From the NCBI GenBank assembly GCA_030159075.1, contig BROG01000050.1, positions 910,501-974,500 of the forward strand: a DNA stretch of 64,000 nt, written 5' to 3'. The position numbers were made by a program, and so were the translations under genes. The notes under the pieces are model-generated. The model was given only the letters and a program-made list of their open reading frames with translations. It did no database searches and was not told the DNA's origin. This DNA is from Atrina japonica. Its lineage: Eukaryota > Mollusca > Bivalvia > Pterioida > Pinnidae. This document shows, piece after piece, positions 30,490-42,936 of this stretch; the stretch's first letter is position 1; each line of letters starts with the position of its first letter.

Positions 30490-32530
30490 ATTGTAGTGTG
30501 GAGTTAAGCAAAAACAAATAACAACTTTTGATGGAGTTTCTGTCTTGATCACGTAAGAAACAAAGGCCTTTAAAATATGATATCATAACGAAAACGCTAT
30601 CCTCTTCATGGTATATATAAATAATATCAACATGTATGGGAATTTATAAGTGATATAAGGAACAATAGAATAATACATATTTTCTCTCCAACTTTGTAGA
30701 TTTTTAATTCATCTAATTCGATAAAATCCAATTGTCGTTAGAGTATGATAATAACCCATACCGTTATAATAATAAACATCGCATAGACTGGATCACATTT
30801 GGATTTCTGTATTTATTTACTGATATTACACATTTCTGGTACAAGGATCTGCAATTTTTTAATACCTCTCTGAATGACACGTTTCTATTTTTGAATTGCA
30901 ATTGACGTCTATCGTTTCGTAGAATAAGCATGTTTATTAAGAAAACGACTCCAAATTCATATGACGGCCCGACGACTTGCCTGGCTTTCAAAATGGACAG
31001 AGTATCGACACTATGTCCCGCATCGCAGTCAAATATCTGTGGGTCAAAGAAGCTATACTGCGTTTGTATAACTCGATATGACTAATTCAGTGAATATATA
31101 TTACAGCGGTCGACTTCGCTATACGCGTGAACAATTTTACTGGAATAATAAAATTCAAATAAATCGAGATAAATTCCATCCCTAGAACAACCATTTATTA
31201 TCCAGAATGTGTTAATTAAATACGACCCTGTTTGTTTCACTAGATTTTAGATTCCTTAAATAAATGCTATCTTACCCAATTAAAATTCAACGCAATGGAG
31301 AAAGAATATTTGTTTGGTTTTATTGTCATTTTTTAATGTTAAGTCCTTCTAAATTTCAGTTATAACAATATGCATAATTTCCTTGTATGTACTTTATACT
31401 TGGAAATTTTCACTCCCGTTTAATTTTCGCTATTTTCGTCCTTGTATGAGAGGGCGAATTTAAGTCAAAGCGAAAATTTTCAAGGTAAATATATGATACA
31501 CGAACATACATGCCACCCATGACACTTTCTGTCGTAAAAGGGCAAAAATTTGCAGGTGAACAGTTCTTTTTTTGGATGTGCGCTTTCATAGAATTTGAAA
31601 AAAATAACTAAAATACCATACGTGGCGTTATTTTAAAAAACATCCAAAATGAGATGCACCGCACCGGCGAAATCAGCTTCTTAGATATTTTGTTTAGTTT
31701 TTATCCAAAGTATATAAACGCATGATAGAAAAAGCCAAATTCTAATTTATCTTTCATATCTATATTGTTTAACCATTCCAGTGACTACTGCATGTATAAG
31801 AACAATTTTTTTCAACGACCTTATAGTCTGTGTAAGAATCCCCTTGACTCGTCAAGCCCCCTATTATCACATTTAGACTCACCCACATCAATAAATAATA
31901 ATTAGGAATGAACAAGTTCATAATGCTTGTAAAATTATAATGAAATTTTAATTCTAAATGATACACCCCTGAATTCTGACAGTGGACTTAACCATTCTTT
32001 GTAATGGACAGGTCAAAATGAGACTTCAGGGGATGATGAGCTTTAACTGAAATTCAGCTGGTTGCTTGCTTTTGTTTGATTTAATGAACGACATGACTGC
32101 TTATAGCTCTTGCCAATCCTCCCTGTGGTGAAATTGCACAATCTAACTAGTGTAGGTATAGAGAGAATTGTTTGCATTAAAATAAAAAATGAAGAAGTAC
32201 TCATAGATATTCCAAACTCAAATACAAATTGGAATGCAAAAAAACTGGATAACAAGAAAAACGATTGCGAATCCCAACCAGGATGAGACCAGGTGTCGAT
32301 TTCCTCCCATTTAAATGACTGTTTTAATTACTAACATTCAACAACAATATTTTGAACCAGCTGTTTGTTTGTATATAATGTCGAATTCTTTTCATATAAA
32401 AAACTTTTTTAATGGCCCACTTTAAAGTACAAGTTTGCTGTTCAACAACTGAACTAGATAACGTTATATGCTATTATCAAGACTTTAAATTTTTTACATG
32501 AAGGAGACAAGAAAGTCTTTACTAATTTAA
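30490..32530. other. long non-coding stretch, no gene seen
   Basis: Several open frames of 60-75 codons on the minus strand lack recognisable domains. Near 31400-31500 GAAATTTTCACTCCCGTTTA and CGAAAATTTTC motifs form a weak inverted pair typical of old MITEs. Confidence 0.4.
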
Positions 32531-32536
32531 TTATGA

Positions 32537-33200
32537 CGGCTACTGCATGTATTCAAAGCTTTGGAATGCATTAATCCGTTTTATTTGCAGCCAGTGCATC
32601 TGCTGTTATTATTATTTAGAAAACTTTGTCGCTAATCGATTATATAACCGTCCTCTTAATTCCATAACAATGTATGATCTACATAGATATAATTTGTATT
32701 TACGTATTTTTCATTCAACACATGCCATATATTTGTCTGTCTATATAAAAAACACATATACCAAAGTATAAACCAACAGGGTGTTCAGGAGACAACATAC
32801 AATTCTGGTGAACACTGGACAACCACAAACCTTTGGAAATCAAGAGGTGAGATCAGGTGAGCTGGAGGAGTAAGCATCCCTGTTGACCGGTCACACCAGC
32901 CGTGGGTCCACAGTCAAATAGGTGAGGAATAAATCCTCGTCACAATTGGAACAGACGACTCAACATCCGCTATCGAACAGGTAACTCGACATTTCATTTA
33001 GTGAAACAAGGTACTTGCAAACAAGGCCATCATACCTGCCGAAAAATTTGCACAACGTTGACATCAAACGTGATTCTCAATATACCTGTGACAATAGCTT
33101 ATTCCAAAGCTTTGAAATGCATTAATCGGCTTTAACTGCTGTCAGTGTATCTGCTTCCATTATCATTTAGATAACTTTATCGTTAATAGCTTATATCACC
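32537..33200. repeat. about 100-bp direct repeats flanking a Penelope-like tail
   Basis: TATTCAAAGCTTTGGAATGC at 32550 and TATTCCAAAGCTTTGAAATG near 33100 start two similar segments, each continuing ATTAATC-G-TTTA..GCAG/CTGTCAGTG..TCTGCT..TTATCATTTAGA-AACTTT. Between them at 32757-33015 lies a reverse-oriented Penelope-like tail. Confidence 0.6.
32757..33015 (-). repeat. Penelope-like element 3' tail
   Basis: It carries ATACCAAAGTATAAACC, GAACACTGGACAACCACAAAC, GGAGGAGTAAGCATCCCTG, TTGACCGGTCACACC and GGAATAAATCCTCGTCACAATT, in reverse order to the RT copy at 36700-37610. Confidence 0.75.
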
Positions 33201-33249
33201 ACAGGCCACATACATGTATTTGCCTGTCTGTTTTCGAGTTCAAAATCGC

Positions 33250-34000
33250 ACGAGGCAGTTGAACATTTGTTTATTGAATTCTTGTTATTAGATTTGAGCA
33301 AGAATGTTCCATTTGTATGGAAAGATCATCAATTGTATGCGAAATACAACATTTTGACGTACGCTATGGACTTTAGTCAATGCCACGAGTTTATGTTACA
33401 TAAAACGCCTACATGTATATTGGTACTGTACCTCAATTTTTGTCTTATACGAAAGACCATTAATTTTCAGTTCTCATATAGATAATTTTGCGAAAAAGTC
33501 TTGGATTGATCTAAGTATTTCCAGAAAGTGAAGCAAACACTCTGCTTTATGGATACTCTTCCAACTACAATGTATTCTTAAACAGATAATTCTAAGTGCA
33601 CGAACAACAGAACTCATATCACTTATTCACATTTTGTTGGATTAATTACTTTTAGTTTTGACATTTTCAATACCAAATTACGTTCAACATGACTTTTTGT
33701 CCGAAAATCAATTGAATTATATATTCATCTGTCAAATCTTGCATGAATCAGCAAGTTTTAGAAGCATAAATAGCCTCACAATATCACTGTGTGTACTGTA
33801 AACATTTCACTACAAAACTGTAAAGGACATCTTCATCATTTTGCTCTGCAGCTTTATTACACCAAAATATAGATTTAAAATATACTTGTGGAATAACCCA
33901 AGTGTCAATTTCGTCTTTGCAGTAATTTACAAGGACCATGTTATTTAACAGACACCAATATAGCGCATTCAGATTAAGCATCACTCAAACGAAATACTGG
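33250..34000. other. non-coding stretch, no gene seen
   Basis: No recognised element or coding domain. Confidence 0.45.
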
Positions 34001-34002
34001 AT

Positions 34003-34212
34003 ATGTCCGCGTGTTGTTAATTACGCGATTTTCCTATTCAAACTATACGCGTGGGGGTTATTTACGCGGTGTCACAACTTGCTATGAGCAGTCCTGTTTT
34101 AAACGACAATTCTTAGCACAACTATGGGATTGGTACGCAGGGGGTAATTTACACGTAAAACTCTTCAGTGCTTATTTAATGTAAATTACCCACCCACGCG
34201 TAATTTTCCAAG
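34003..34212. mobile_element. possible MITE with ACGCG inverted ends
   Basis: The left part TACGCGTGGGGGTTATTTACGCG and right part AATTACCCACCCACGCGTAATTTTCC are roughly inverted. Boundaries are uncertain. Confidence 0.4.
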
Positions 34213-34529
34213 ATTACAGTTGATATTTTTCATTGATTCATTTATTTGTGTAGATAAATCATGATATGACGCATCACTGATACAAAAAAGTTGATTCGAG
34301 TTTTTGATGTATTAAGCAAGTAAAGGAATTTTTCTCGCATAATGATACTGGTGCCAAGGATCCTGAAACTGTATAAGACTTTAGGTAATATTTCAGTTTC
34401 CAGTTAAACTCTTTTTTATTTTGTTTTACATCCCGTCATGAATTTTTCGCTTATATGAAGAAGTCACCAGCTCGAGATGAACTGCTTCAAATTTTAACCT
34501 GTGCCATGAATTGACAACAATTCAAGGAG

Positions 34530-34712
34530 TGTTCTTGCCTTCCTTGGCACGGGATCTCGATTTTAAGTCTCTTCCGAAATATTCGTAGCTTTCACTTCGT
34601 ATTCTAGCACATGGCGAAGGTACAGTAACTACCATGTTCAAAATCTGTGTAACGAGAATTGAATCCGGGACCATCCGTTTGCGAGTCGAATGCTCTACAC
34701 TAGACCACCACA
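34530..34712 (-). repeat. SINE, family A, minus strand
   Basis: The reverse strand has GTGGTGGTCTAGTGTAGAGC head, GTCCCGGATTCAATTCTCG B box and the CGGAAGAGACTTAAAATCGAG body. It is similar to the copy split by the LTR element. Confidence 0.7.
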
Positions 34713-34839
34713 AGCGGTTCCATATAAACGATTCTGCATATGTAATTCAACCCAGGTGTGAGTAAGTAACTGTCTACAGATAAAATATTGGTGACATTGG
34801 TCTTATGTTTAAGCTCTCGACGTAAATATAAACATGTAC

Positions 34840-35660
34840 TAATTTTTCAAACTGATATTTATGGTTAAAAGCACATAATACATATATACTGATAAACATC
34901 TGAATTTGGACTGAATGAAATCCAGGAAATTTTGTCCAAAGGACAATGTATTTCATTTTGATTGAAGTATAAGCTATGTTGTCCTTTGTGAACGAATCTT
35001 TAAGCCAGCATTTATTTTCTGTCTGTGTTAAGTGAGTCTCTGTCTTATGTGACCATCATTGATCAGTCCCATAGAAAGTCACATAAGAAATTTTCTCAAC
35101 TGTAATTAGCAATATAATAAAATCCGCATAACCTGGCGGGGCGGAGTCTCATGAACCCTTTATTGACCTCGGCGAGTTTAAAATTTAGGTAATAAAGCTT
35201 ATCAGAGTATCCAGTGAGGAATAAAACGTTTTTCACGTGCAGCTTGCCATAACCGGAAAGTGAGTAGAATCATCCGTATGATAAATCAAAAGGTTACTCC
35301 GCCCCGCCATCTTATGTGAATCGGACAATACCGGGTGAAATATTGTGAATAGCTGTATGATTATCAGAAGTATTCCCCTTTAACTAAACTCCCACTATGT
35401 GCTAGACGGGAATAGAATGGTCAATAACCACAGCACGTCAAAAAGACTTTACAAATACATATACTAAAATTATGGTTAAATGCACATTGAACATAGATAC
35501 TGATAAAACATCTGAATTTGGAGTGAATGAAATCCAGGAAAATTTCCAAAGTACAATGTATTTCATTTTGATTGAAATATAAACTATGTGGTCCTCTGTG
35601 AACAAATCTTTAAGCCAGCATTCATTTTCCTTGGTGATATTGTCAACTCGGTGAATCTGT
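34840..35660. repeat. pair of about 200-bp direct repeats
   Basis: 34840-35040 and 35450-35660 share ATCTGAATTTGGA-TGAATGAAATCCAGGAAA, CAATGTATTTCATTTTGATTGAA and AAATCTTTAAGCCAGCATT. Each arm gives a minus-strand open frame containing KMKYIVLW; no family is recognised. Between them is a dispersed repeat at 35129-35330. Confidence 0.75.
35129..35330. repeat. dispersed repeat (ACCTGGCGGGG family)
   Basis: It matches 17943-18210. The ends ACCTGGCGGGGCGGAGT and ACTCCGCCCCGCCATC are partly inverted, so this is probably a MITE. Confidence 0.6.
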
Positions 35661-35722
35661 GTCATTAGGATCATCAAAAAGATCATCGAATTCTGAAAAT
35701 ACAAAAATATGAATTACTAGAC

Positions 35723-35812
35723 CATAAACTCACCAACACCTGAAAAAATGGACTCTTCTGTCAATCATTGGCTTGGACCTGTCCATATATGTCTTTAGTG
35801 GTGAATGGGTTA
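35723..35812. mobile_element. small MITE copy (93-bp family)
   Basis: AACTCACCAACACCTGAAA...GACTCTTCTGTCAATCA...TTTAGTGGTGAATGGGTTAA resembles the copy at 2052-2152. Confidence 0.55.
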
Positions 35813-35887
35813 AGTGAATTTCATCAAGTAATTGATTTCTACACGAAGATGATAATAATTCTGTCTATATAAGTGTTTTGCTAATTA

Positions 35888-36000
<113 letters not shown>

Positions 36001-36699
36001 ACATCAACTACTACAAGATCAACAAGAACAATCATCATGATTACTATCATTAGATAGCACTATTGTTATTGTCATCAAAAAACCAATATACAGAACACGA
36101 TTGTGTTATCGAAATCAGTTTCCGTAAAAAATCCGATTTCCATTTTGTTATTGCTCCAAATATCATCTTGCATGGCATACTAGTTGAGTCTGTTATCAGT
36201 GTATTTAATTTGAGGGTTCCTTCTGAGGATTATAAAATCATGTTTTTATGTTCACGAATCTTTATCAGAATAGCTTGATATAACATTTTAACACATCTCA
36301 GAGACTAATTTCAATTACATTGAATTGTGTTGTCGCTCTGACCATCTCTGTAAGAGTACTAGTCCTAAAAGCGGATAGCCAATGCTGTACTTGAATCTGT
36401 TATACTGATAAGAATGAGTTATAGGATATATCATATTCAGTTACGTATTCCAGAAGTGGTTTTAAATTAAACGCGGATACTAAAACATTTAAATAGGTTT
36501 TAGAAAGTTTAAAGACATTAATTTGTCCCGAATTCATAGTATTCTTTTCTAATCTTTAAACAACAATTTCGTATCAAAAAATTAAAAGAAAAGTTTTTGC
36601 ACCTTCGACAACTATTTCATTTCACTAGAAGTAGTACAAATTTTAACACCTTGTCATTGTTAATCATGATACTGATCTGATTCATCATATAGTTGAAAT

Positions 36700-37610
36700 A
36701 AAAATATGCAGTTCTTTCTATATACATGTATATATGTGGTGTTTGGTGGTGATCAGATCTTATTTGTAATGTTCGGAGACGTGGTCTTTCAACAAACTGT
36801 CGGCATTCCTATGGGAACCAATTGTGCTCCTTTATTGGCCGACCTGTTCCTTTATTCATACGAAGCAGACTTCATTCAGAAACTGCTGAATTAAAAGAAG
36901 AAAAAGTTAGCGGTGTCCTTTAATTTGACATTTAGATATATCGACGACGTTTTGTCAATTAATAATGACAATTTTCATACATATGTCAATGCGATATATT
37001 CCAGCGAACTAGAAATTAAAGTTACAACAGAATCAAGCAATCATACGCTTCATACTTAGACATTTTACTCAATATAAACACGACGGAAAATTAGCAACTT
37101 AGCTATACGACAAACACGACGATTTCGGCTTTCCCATCGTAAATTTTCCACACTTAAGTAGTAATATCCCTCATATGAAGTTTATATTTCACAAATGATC
37201 CGATATGCCGGGGCGTGTACAACATATGCAGATTTCATATACAGAGGTAAACTACTCACTGACAAATTATTGACACAGGGATATCGAAAACCGCGTTTAA
37301 TGTCAACGTTCCGCAAATTTTACGGTCGGTATAATAGTCTTGTTTGCAACTACTCTGTTTCACTAAGTGAAATGTTGAGTTGCCTTTTTGTTGGCGGTTG
37401 TTGAGACGTCTGTACCAATTGTGACGAGGATTCACTCCTCACGTGTTTCAATGAACTTGACTCACGGCGGGTGTGACCGGTCGACAGGGGATGCTTACTC
37501 CTCCATGGCACCTGATCCCACCTCTTGGTTTCCAGAGGTCCGTGTTTGTCCATTTTTACCGGATTTGTATGTATGTCCTTGACATTGTTTTGATTTATAC
37601 TTTGGTATCT
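36700..37610 (+). pseudogene. Penelope-like reverse transcriptase copy, truncated
   Basis: This is the C-terminal half of a reverse transcriptase. An open frame ending at 36894 reads FGDVVFQQTVGIPMGTNCAP, then LLADLFLYSYEADFIQ. FNLTFRYIDDVLSIN follows at about 36920-36958, holding the catalytic YIDD. The thumb-like frame 37195-37404 includes IRYAGACTTYADF and MSTFRKFYGRYNSL. A non-coding tail runs to TTTATACTTTGGTATCTGA at about 37610. The G-I-P-M-G-T-N-C-A-P motif fits the RT family I associate with Penelope-like elements, but no GIY-YIG endonuclease is visible, so the class is provisional. Stops and frameshifts show it is dead. A second copy follows directly. Confidence 0.75.
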
Positions 37611-37614
37611 GAAT

Positions 37615-38260
37615 TTTTTTAATGTCTTTCAGCAAACTGACGGCATTTCCATGGTAACCAAATTGTGCCCCTTTATTGGTCGACCAATAAATTTATTCAA
37701 ATGAAGCAGACTTCATACTGAAGTCTCCGTGTCCAAGAAAGAAAAACAACTTGGCTTTGACCCTCAATTTGACATTTCAGATATATCGACTACATGTATA
37801 TTGTTTATTTGTATTTGATAAATTTGGTATGTTTTTAAATGCGATATTACATAATGAACTAGTAATTAAAACATCATATAATCAATGTTACACGGTAAAC
37901 GTGATGATGTGGGCTTTCCTGTTGCAACCCAGACGATCCAATGTGCAAGGGCTTGTTCAACATATGAACATTTCATATATGAAGGCAAACTACGTACTGA
38001 TAGGTTACTATCATAAGGATATTAATAATTAACTTTAGTTTTATTAATCGTCTTTATCGATAATGACGATGATTTGTTTTTCACTTAATTAAATTTGAGC
38101 GTGGACTTCCGGAGTTTGTGACCGGTCGACAGGGAATGCTGACTCCTCCATTGACCCCGAGTCAATTCTGGATTTCTACAGGTCCATGTTTGTCCAGTGC
38201 TCACAAGATTTGCATATTTGTCTCCTGGACATCATGTAGATTAATACTGTGGCGGATTGG
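37615..38260 (+). pseudogene. second, more decayed Penelope-like copy in tandem
   Basis: CAGCAAACTGACGGCATTTC and GCAGACTTCATACTGAAG repeat the GIPMG...EADFIQ coding stretch of the preceding copy in degraded form. The same 3' tail follows (GACCGGTCGACAGGG, TGCTGACTCCTCCAT, GTTTGTCCAGTG). The two lie head to tail with almost no gap, a layout known for Penelope-like elements. Confidence 0.65.
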
Positions 38261-38318
38261 ACCGGTCATCTCCAAATCACCTGATCCAACTTCTGTATGT
38301 TCAGAGGTCCGATTGGAT

Positions 38319-38530
38319 TTTAGATGTCACCCCGAAAGACGTTCAACTATTAGACGTGCACTAAGCGAGGGAGCAGTCATTCGATCTCAATTTTAATTGT
38401 CACCTGAAAGACTTTCAACTAATAAATGTACACTAAGCGAGGGGGCAGTCATGGGACCTCAATTTTAACTGTCACTCGAAAGACGTTTAACTAATATACC
38501 TGTTGTAAGCGAAGGAGCAGTCACGGTTTG
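38319..38530 (+). repeat. three tandem 72-bp repeats
   Basis: TTTTAGATGTCACCCCGAAAG, TTTTAATTGTCACCTGAAAG and TTTTAACTGTCACTCGAAAG start units spaced about 72 bp apart. Each continues to AAGCGAGG-AGCAGTCA. Confidence 0.85.
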
Positions 38531-38534
38531 TTTT

Positions 38535-39150
38535 TCAAATCCATGGGGAATCCACTTCCACTTGCAAGGCGAATGTCTGTTTCATCGCGATCGACCCATT
38601 AGACTTAGCGACACTTATTTATATGCGATACGTATAATTAAACATGTTATAATGAAATATGGTAATCGCCCTCAGTGTCGTCGATCTGTCCGTTATCAAC
38701 AAGAATATAAAGGAATTTTATGTGTAAAAACTGGGTCAAGAATCATTTCTATAAAGCATTGATTATGACCATACACCAGAAAGAACGCTGGTTATTAATG
38801 GTCATGAGATCACTTGTGTATTGACATATATAAACACATTATAAAACATCAGAAATCAATTGAGCAACTTTGATCAATAGGATGGCGTCGATGATATATT
38901 GTACTGGGGAGACAGTTGACCACGTGTGTTTCTTACAGATGTTCACATGGGGAATCATAGGGAATGATAGAAAAACCTGAAGTAAATCATAAACAGCTTA
39001 GCCTGCGTGCTAGAACGCTTGCTATGGAAACACAAGGTGTGATGATCAAATCAAGGTCAGACGCAGTAATCTTTGACGTATATAGTAGGGTTTCCTTTCC
39101 GAAGCGCACAGCATAAGAATCTTCTCAAGAGATTTAAGATATAAAAATCA
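38535..39150. other. non-coding stretch, no gene seen
   Basis: A 66-codon open frame at 38562-38762 is rich in Arg and Ile but has no recognised domain. Confidence 0.4.
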
Positions 39151-39154
39151 CACA

Positions 39155-39445
39155 CACCGAAGTATTAATCTGTAGGGTGTTCAGGGGACCAATATACAAA
39201 TATGGTGAACACTGGACAAACACGGACCTCTGAAAATCCCGAAAGGAATCAGGGGCCATGGAACAGGATGCCTATCTTGTTGACCAGTCACACACTGCTG
39301 CGAGTCCACAGTCAAATTCAGTTGAAATAAGTGAGGAATAAATCTTCGTCATAATTGGTATAGACGACGCAATAACCACCAACAAATAGGTAACTTAACA
39401 TTTTATTTTGAGAAACAGTATTTGTGCATGCAAACAAGACCATTA
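39155..39445 (-). repeat. Penelope-like element 3' tail
   Basis: ACCGAAGTATTAATC, GTGAACACTGGACAAACACGG, CCTCTGAAAATCC, TTGACCAGTCACAC and GAGGAATAAATCTTCGTCATAATTGG. It extends as far as the 32757-33015 copy. Confidence 0.75.
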
Positions 39446-39749
39446 TATCGACCGTAAAATTAGCAGAAGACACATGTTGCATGTAAAACCCTAAAGGTGT
39501 TTTTTAATTGAATTTCACGTAATTTTATATCATGTTTCTCTGAAATATATAATTCATTGCATCGTTGTCAGTTACATCTTAAAAATGCTTGAGGATAGGA
39601 GAGAATGGATAAGTTTATTTTTATAATACGCATGTTCTTTTAACCACCAAGTAATCTTTTTTTGTATGACAAATTTCCACCGACAACAGCTCATATTGCT
39701 TTAACACAGATTATTTGTATTTGTTTATAGTTGCTTTACATTCTGGGAA

Positions 39750-40011
39750 AGCCGGCCTAGCTCAGTCGGTAGCGCGCTCGACTCTTGATCGTGAGGTCGT
39801 GAGTTCGAGTCTAGCCGGCGGCAGGATGCGGATGAGACAGTAAAAACCGAGGTCCCACGTCACAGTAGGAGTTGGCACGTTAAAGAACCCTCACCGCTCA
39901 ATGGCGTAAGTGCCCAGCATAGGCCAAAATTTGAAGCCCTTCACCGGCGTTTCGTGACGTCACCATATGGGTGAAAGATTCTTGAGTGGGACGTTAAACA
40001 ACAATAAACAA
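39750..40011 (+). repeat. tRNA-derived SINE, family C, with 12-bp TSD
   Basis: ACATTCTGGGAA occurs at 39738-39749 and 40012-40023, exactly flanking a unit with the head GCCGGCCTAGCTCAGTCGG, GTTCGAGTC, CCCTTCACCGGCG and an AATAAACAAA tail. The perfect target duplication indicates a recent LINE-mobilised insertion. Confidence 0.93.
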
Positions 40012-40069
40012 ACATTCTGGGAAGAATATATCTCTTATATGGTGTAGTCACCAGCTTTAGATGGACTGC

Positions 40070-40285
40070 CACACATTTTTACCTTTGCTATAGACTAACG
40101 CCAATGCAATGACGTTTTTTTTTATCTTTATCGTACAACGTCTGCTGTAACACGGGACATATCGGTATTTTTGCCCAATCCAAAAGACTGCCATTTCATA
40201 TTCCGAGTGTCTGTCGAAGACGCAGACACATTTCTTCTAAGTCTTTGGTATGACCTGTGCCGATAATCGAATCCAGGGGTGTAGT
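40070..40285 (-). repeat. SINE fragment, family A, minus strand
   Basis: CTTTGGTATGACCTGTGCCGATAATCGAATCC is the reverse of the GGTTCGAT..TCATACCAAAG arrangement in the family A copies. The head part beyond 40285 is missing. Confidence 0.5.
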
Positions 40286-40329
40286 TTAACTTAGGAACGT
40301 TTTATTAAACAGTACCCCAAGTCAATTAT

Positions 40330-41410
40330 TAAGGTATGTTCGCATATATTTTAATAAGACCTTGATAGTTTCTGAGTGCTTTACCTGCTACATTTTCAAA
40401 GATAAATTATGATACATACAAACATATCTTATGTATACACACTGCATCTGGGTAGTCAAAAAGACATGACCTGGTTTGGTCTTAAATCACAAGTGCTAAC
40501 TCCGTGTAAAGCGGTCAAAAGTCGTATCTGTGGTCTTCAGGCCAAGTGTAAGACTTATGCGCTTTCGTAAAACGCCCTACAGGATCTTCTGCTCGCTATT
40601 ACATGGACATGAACTATAGCGGTAATTGTACCTGAATAAGAGGCATTCTGAACATTCATTTGTCCAACGATAAGGTCAAAAACATTAAACAACAGTCAAA
40701 TAGAATATATACGGATTTCGGTATTGCATGACAGCCATATTACACGGTTTTTATGTAACTGTAATGTATTTAATTGAAAGAAAAAGGTCATCCTTGTCTT
40801 TGAAACTGACGTAGTTTTAATTTGGCTGAAAGGAATAATTTGCATGCGTGGTTTATGTCTTATTTTTCTCCATTCGTCGGAGTAATTAAATTGAAAAGTT
40901 TATAGAAATAATCGATTTGAGAAAAAGTATTACGTTTCTCCAACTCCAGTCGTCTATAGAAAAAGACATGCTAATCGATAACGTGAAATGAAACTTAAAT
41001 TAAAATATTTTACGATCCCACATGTTTTTTCGCATCCTAGAAATATCGACATTATATCGCTTCAGTCTGGAATATTCTGATACCTAGTTAGATTGATATT
41101 AATTACGCTTTCCGGTTTAAATCAGAAACTGACATCTGCGTCATGTGTATTCTTATAATGTGCAATATGCTATACTCATAATAAGCTATATCTAAAACAA
41201 TTTCGTCCATTTTGTCCAATGTTCCCGTATTGTCTTAGGGACTCCATTTATCCATGATTTTAATCTGCTAAACTTTATAACAAAATACAACAACTCAGTT
41301 ATTAATAAATTTCTTCTTACAACATGACATAGCAGCTTCTAATTGACTGATATATTTAATTTTTAAAGATCTTTAAGTACATTATAAAACCAAACACTGG
41401 AATTGATCGT
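40330..41410. other. non-coding stretch, no gene seen
   Basis: No gene or recognised element. Confidence 0.45.
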
Positions 41411-41415
41411 TGTAT

Positions 41416-41730
41416 CTATACACAAAAATATATACCAACGAATACAGGAAAACTTTAAACAATATCATTTCCCCTGCAAATCTTAAATTTGGCATTAAAT
41501 GAAACTTGGGGAAACTTTAAACTTCGCCTCTTATCTCAAGATAATTATATTACTCGAAATTTATCTTTTTATCTTTACGCAAAAATATATACCAACGAAC
41601 ATAAGAACACTTTAAAACAATATTAGTTTTTCTTTGAAAATCTCAAATTATGCGTGAAATGCAACTTGGAGACCTTAAACGTCGCATCTTATTCCAAGAT
41701 CTTTTACTCTATAAATAGTAATACGTTCTA
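41416..41730. repeat. tandem duplication, about 157-bp period
   Basis: AAAAATATATACCAACGAA occurs at 41424 and 41581. Both copies continue through AACTTTAAA-CAATAT, AAAT-AAACTTGG and CTTAT-CAAGAT blocks. Confidence 0.8.
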
Positions 41731-42399
41731 TCTTCTGGAGTTAACGTTTTCAATCACCCAGGGGTAGTACATGTATAATGTCATTGGATTCTTTTCTACA
41801 AACATTTACTAGTATATATCTTCTGCATAGACTGAATAATTATATTTTTTTCATTTATTCAATTATTTTTGTAGAGAAAACACGAGCTGATGCATAAATA
41901 ATGGAGACGACGCTGAATATCGTTCTGTTTCTATATTAGGATACACGATGATGTGCAAAATTGCGCAGTGAATATTGAGTTTTCTTTTAAAATGTGTTGA
42001 AGTGTTTCATGCAATCAAGAACGAGGGAATTTTCAATCATTAAATAAAATGTCACTGAATGTCTCAAGAATTATATTTTATTTTATCATTTTCAACAAAA
42101 ATTTATAGATAAATTATCTCATTCTTTAAATATTATCATGATATGAGGATTAATGTCTCGAAATTAAGCAAAACACATACTGTACGTGTACTTATTTTAG
42201 CGGTACTCTAATATTAGCGCCTTTAGTCACTGCGCTAATTTAAGGGCAGCGCTAAAATTATCCATTCTGACATACTGTATACGCGACAAATTATTTGTGC
42301 GTATTTAGGTTCGCGCTAAAAAGTCTATATCACATTGGAGTGCTAAAATATGAGTGCACTAATTTAAATACACATACAGCATCATTTTTACAGTTGTTA

Positions 42400-42600
42400 C
42401 TCATAGACGGATTTGGCAATACATTTAGGTTTACTTTTAAGTCTTGTATGATACCTCTTTTTTCTTTTATATTTATATTTTATATTAGATTCGAGCTTAA
42501 CTGATGAAATCTTATTGACAGAATAGATCGTATAAAGCATTTGTTTTGGACTGTATTGTAAAACAATAACTTTGGTACTGTTAATTTTATTCGTTTATAA
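42400..42600 (+). repeat. decayed paralogue of the 55.6-55.9 kb membrane ORF
   Basis: AGACGGATTTGGCAATACATTTAGG, GAGCTTAACTGATGAAATC, TTATTGACAGAA and ATAACTTTGGTA match 55640-55815 in the same order and orientation. Stops break the frame here. Confidence 0.65.
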
Positions 42601-42641
42601 GAAAGTGTTTTCTTTATTCATATATTCATTATTTCTATCTA

Positions 42642-42936
42642 GAGCCGATCTTGCTCAGTCGGTAGCGCGCTCGACTCTTGATCGTGAGGTCGTGAGTTCG
42701 AGTCCAGCCGTCGGCAGGTTGGTTTCCTGTCTGTCGGATGAGACAGTAAAAACCGAGGTTCCGTGTCACAGTAGGTGTCGGCAAGTTAAAGAACCCTCAC
42801 TGCTCAATGGCCGTAAGTGCCGAGCATAGGCCAAAATTTGAAGCCCTTCACCGGCATTTGGTGCCGGCATTTGGTGACCTCTCCATATGAGTGATAAAAT
42901 TCTTGAGTTAAACAACAATAAACAAACAAACAAACA
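42642..42936 (+). repeat. tRNA-derived SINE, family C, with 11-bp TSD
   Basis: ATTTCTATCTA occurs at 42631-42641 and 42937-42947. The head GCCGATCTTGCTCAGTCGG, GTTCGAGTCC, GTCGGATGAGACAGTAAAAAC, and an AAACAAACAAACAA tail. A 14-bp GGCATTTGGTGCC-type local duplication is present near 42853. Confidence 0.93.

Noticed and set aside
42180..42370. Repeated GCGCTAA/TTAGCGC motifs, possible MITE
   Set aside because: Suggestive inverted words, but I could not define consistent ends.
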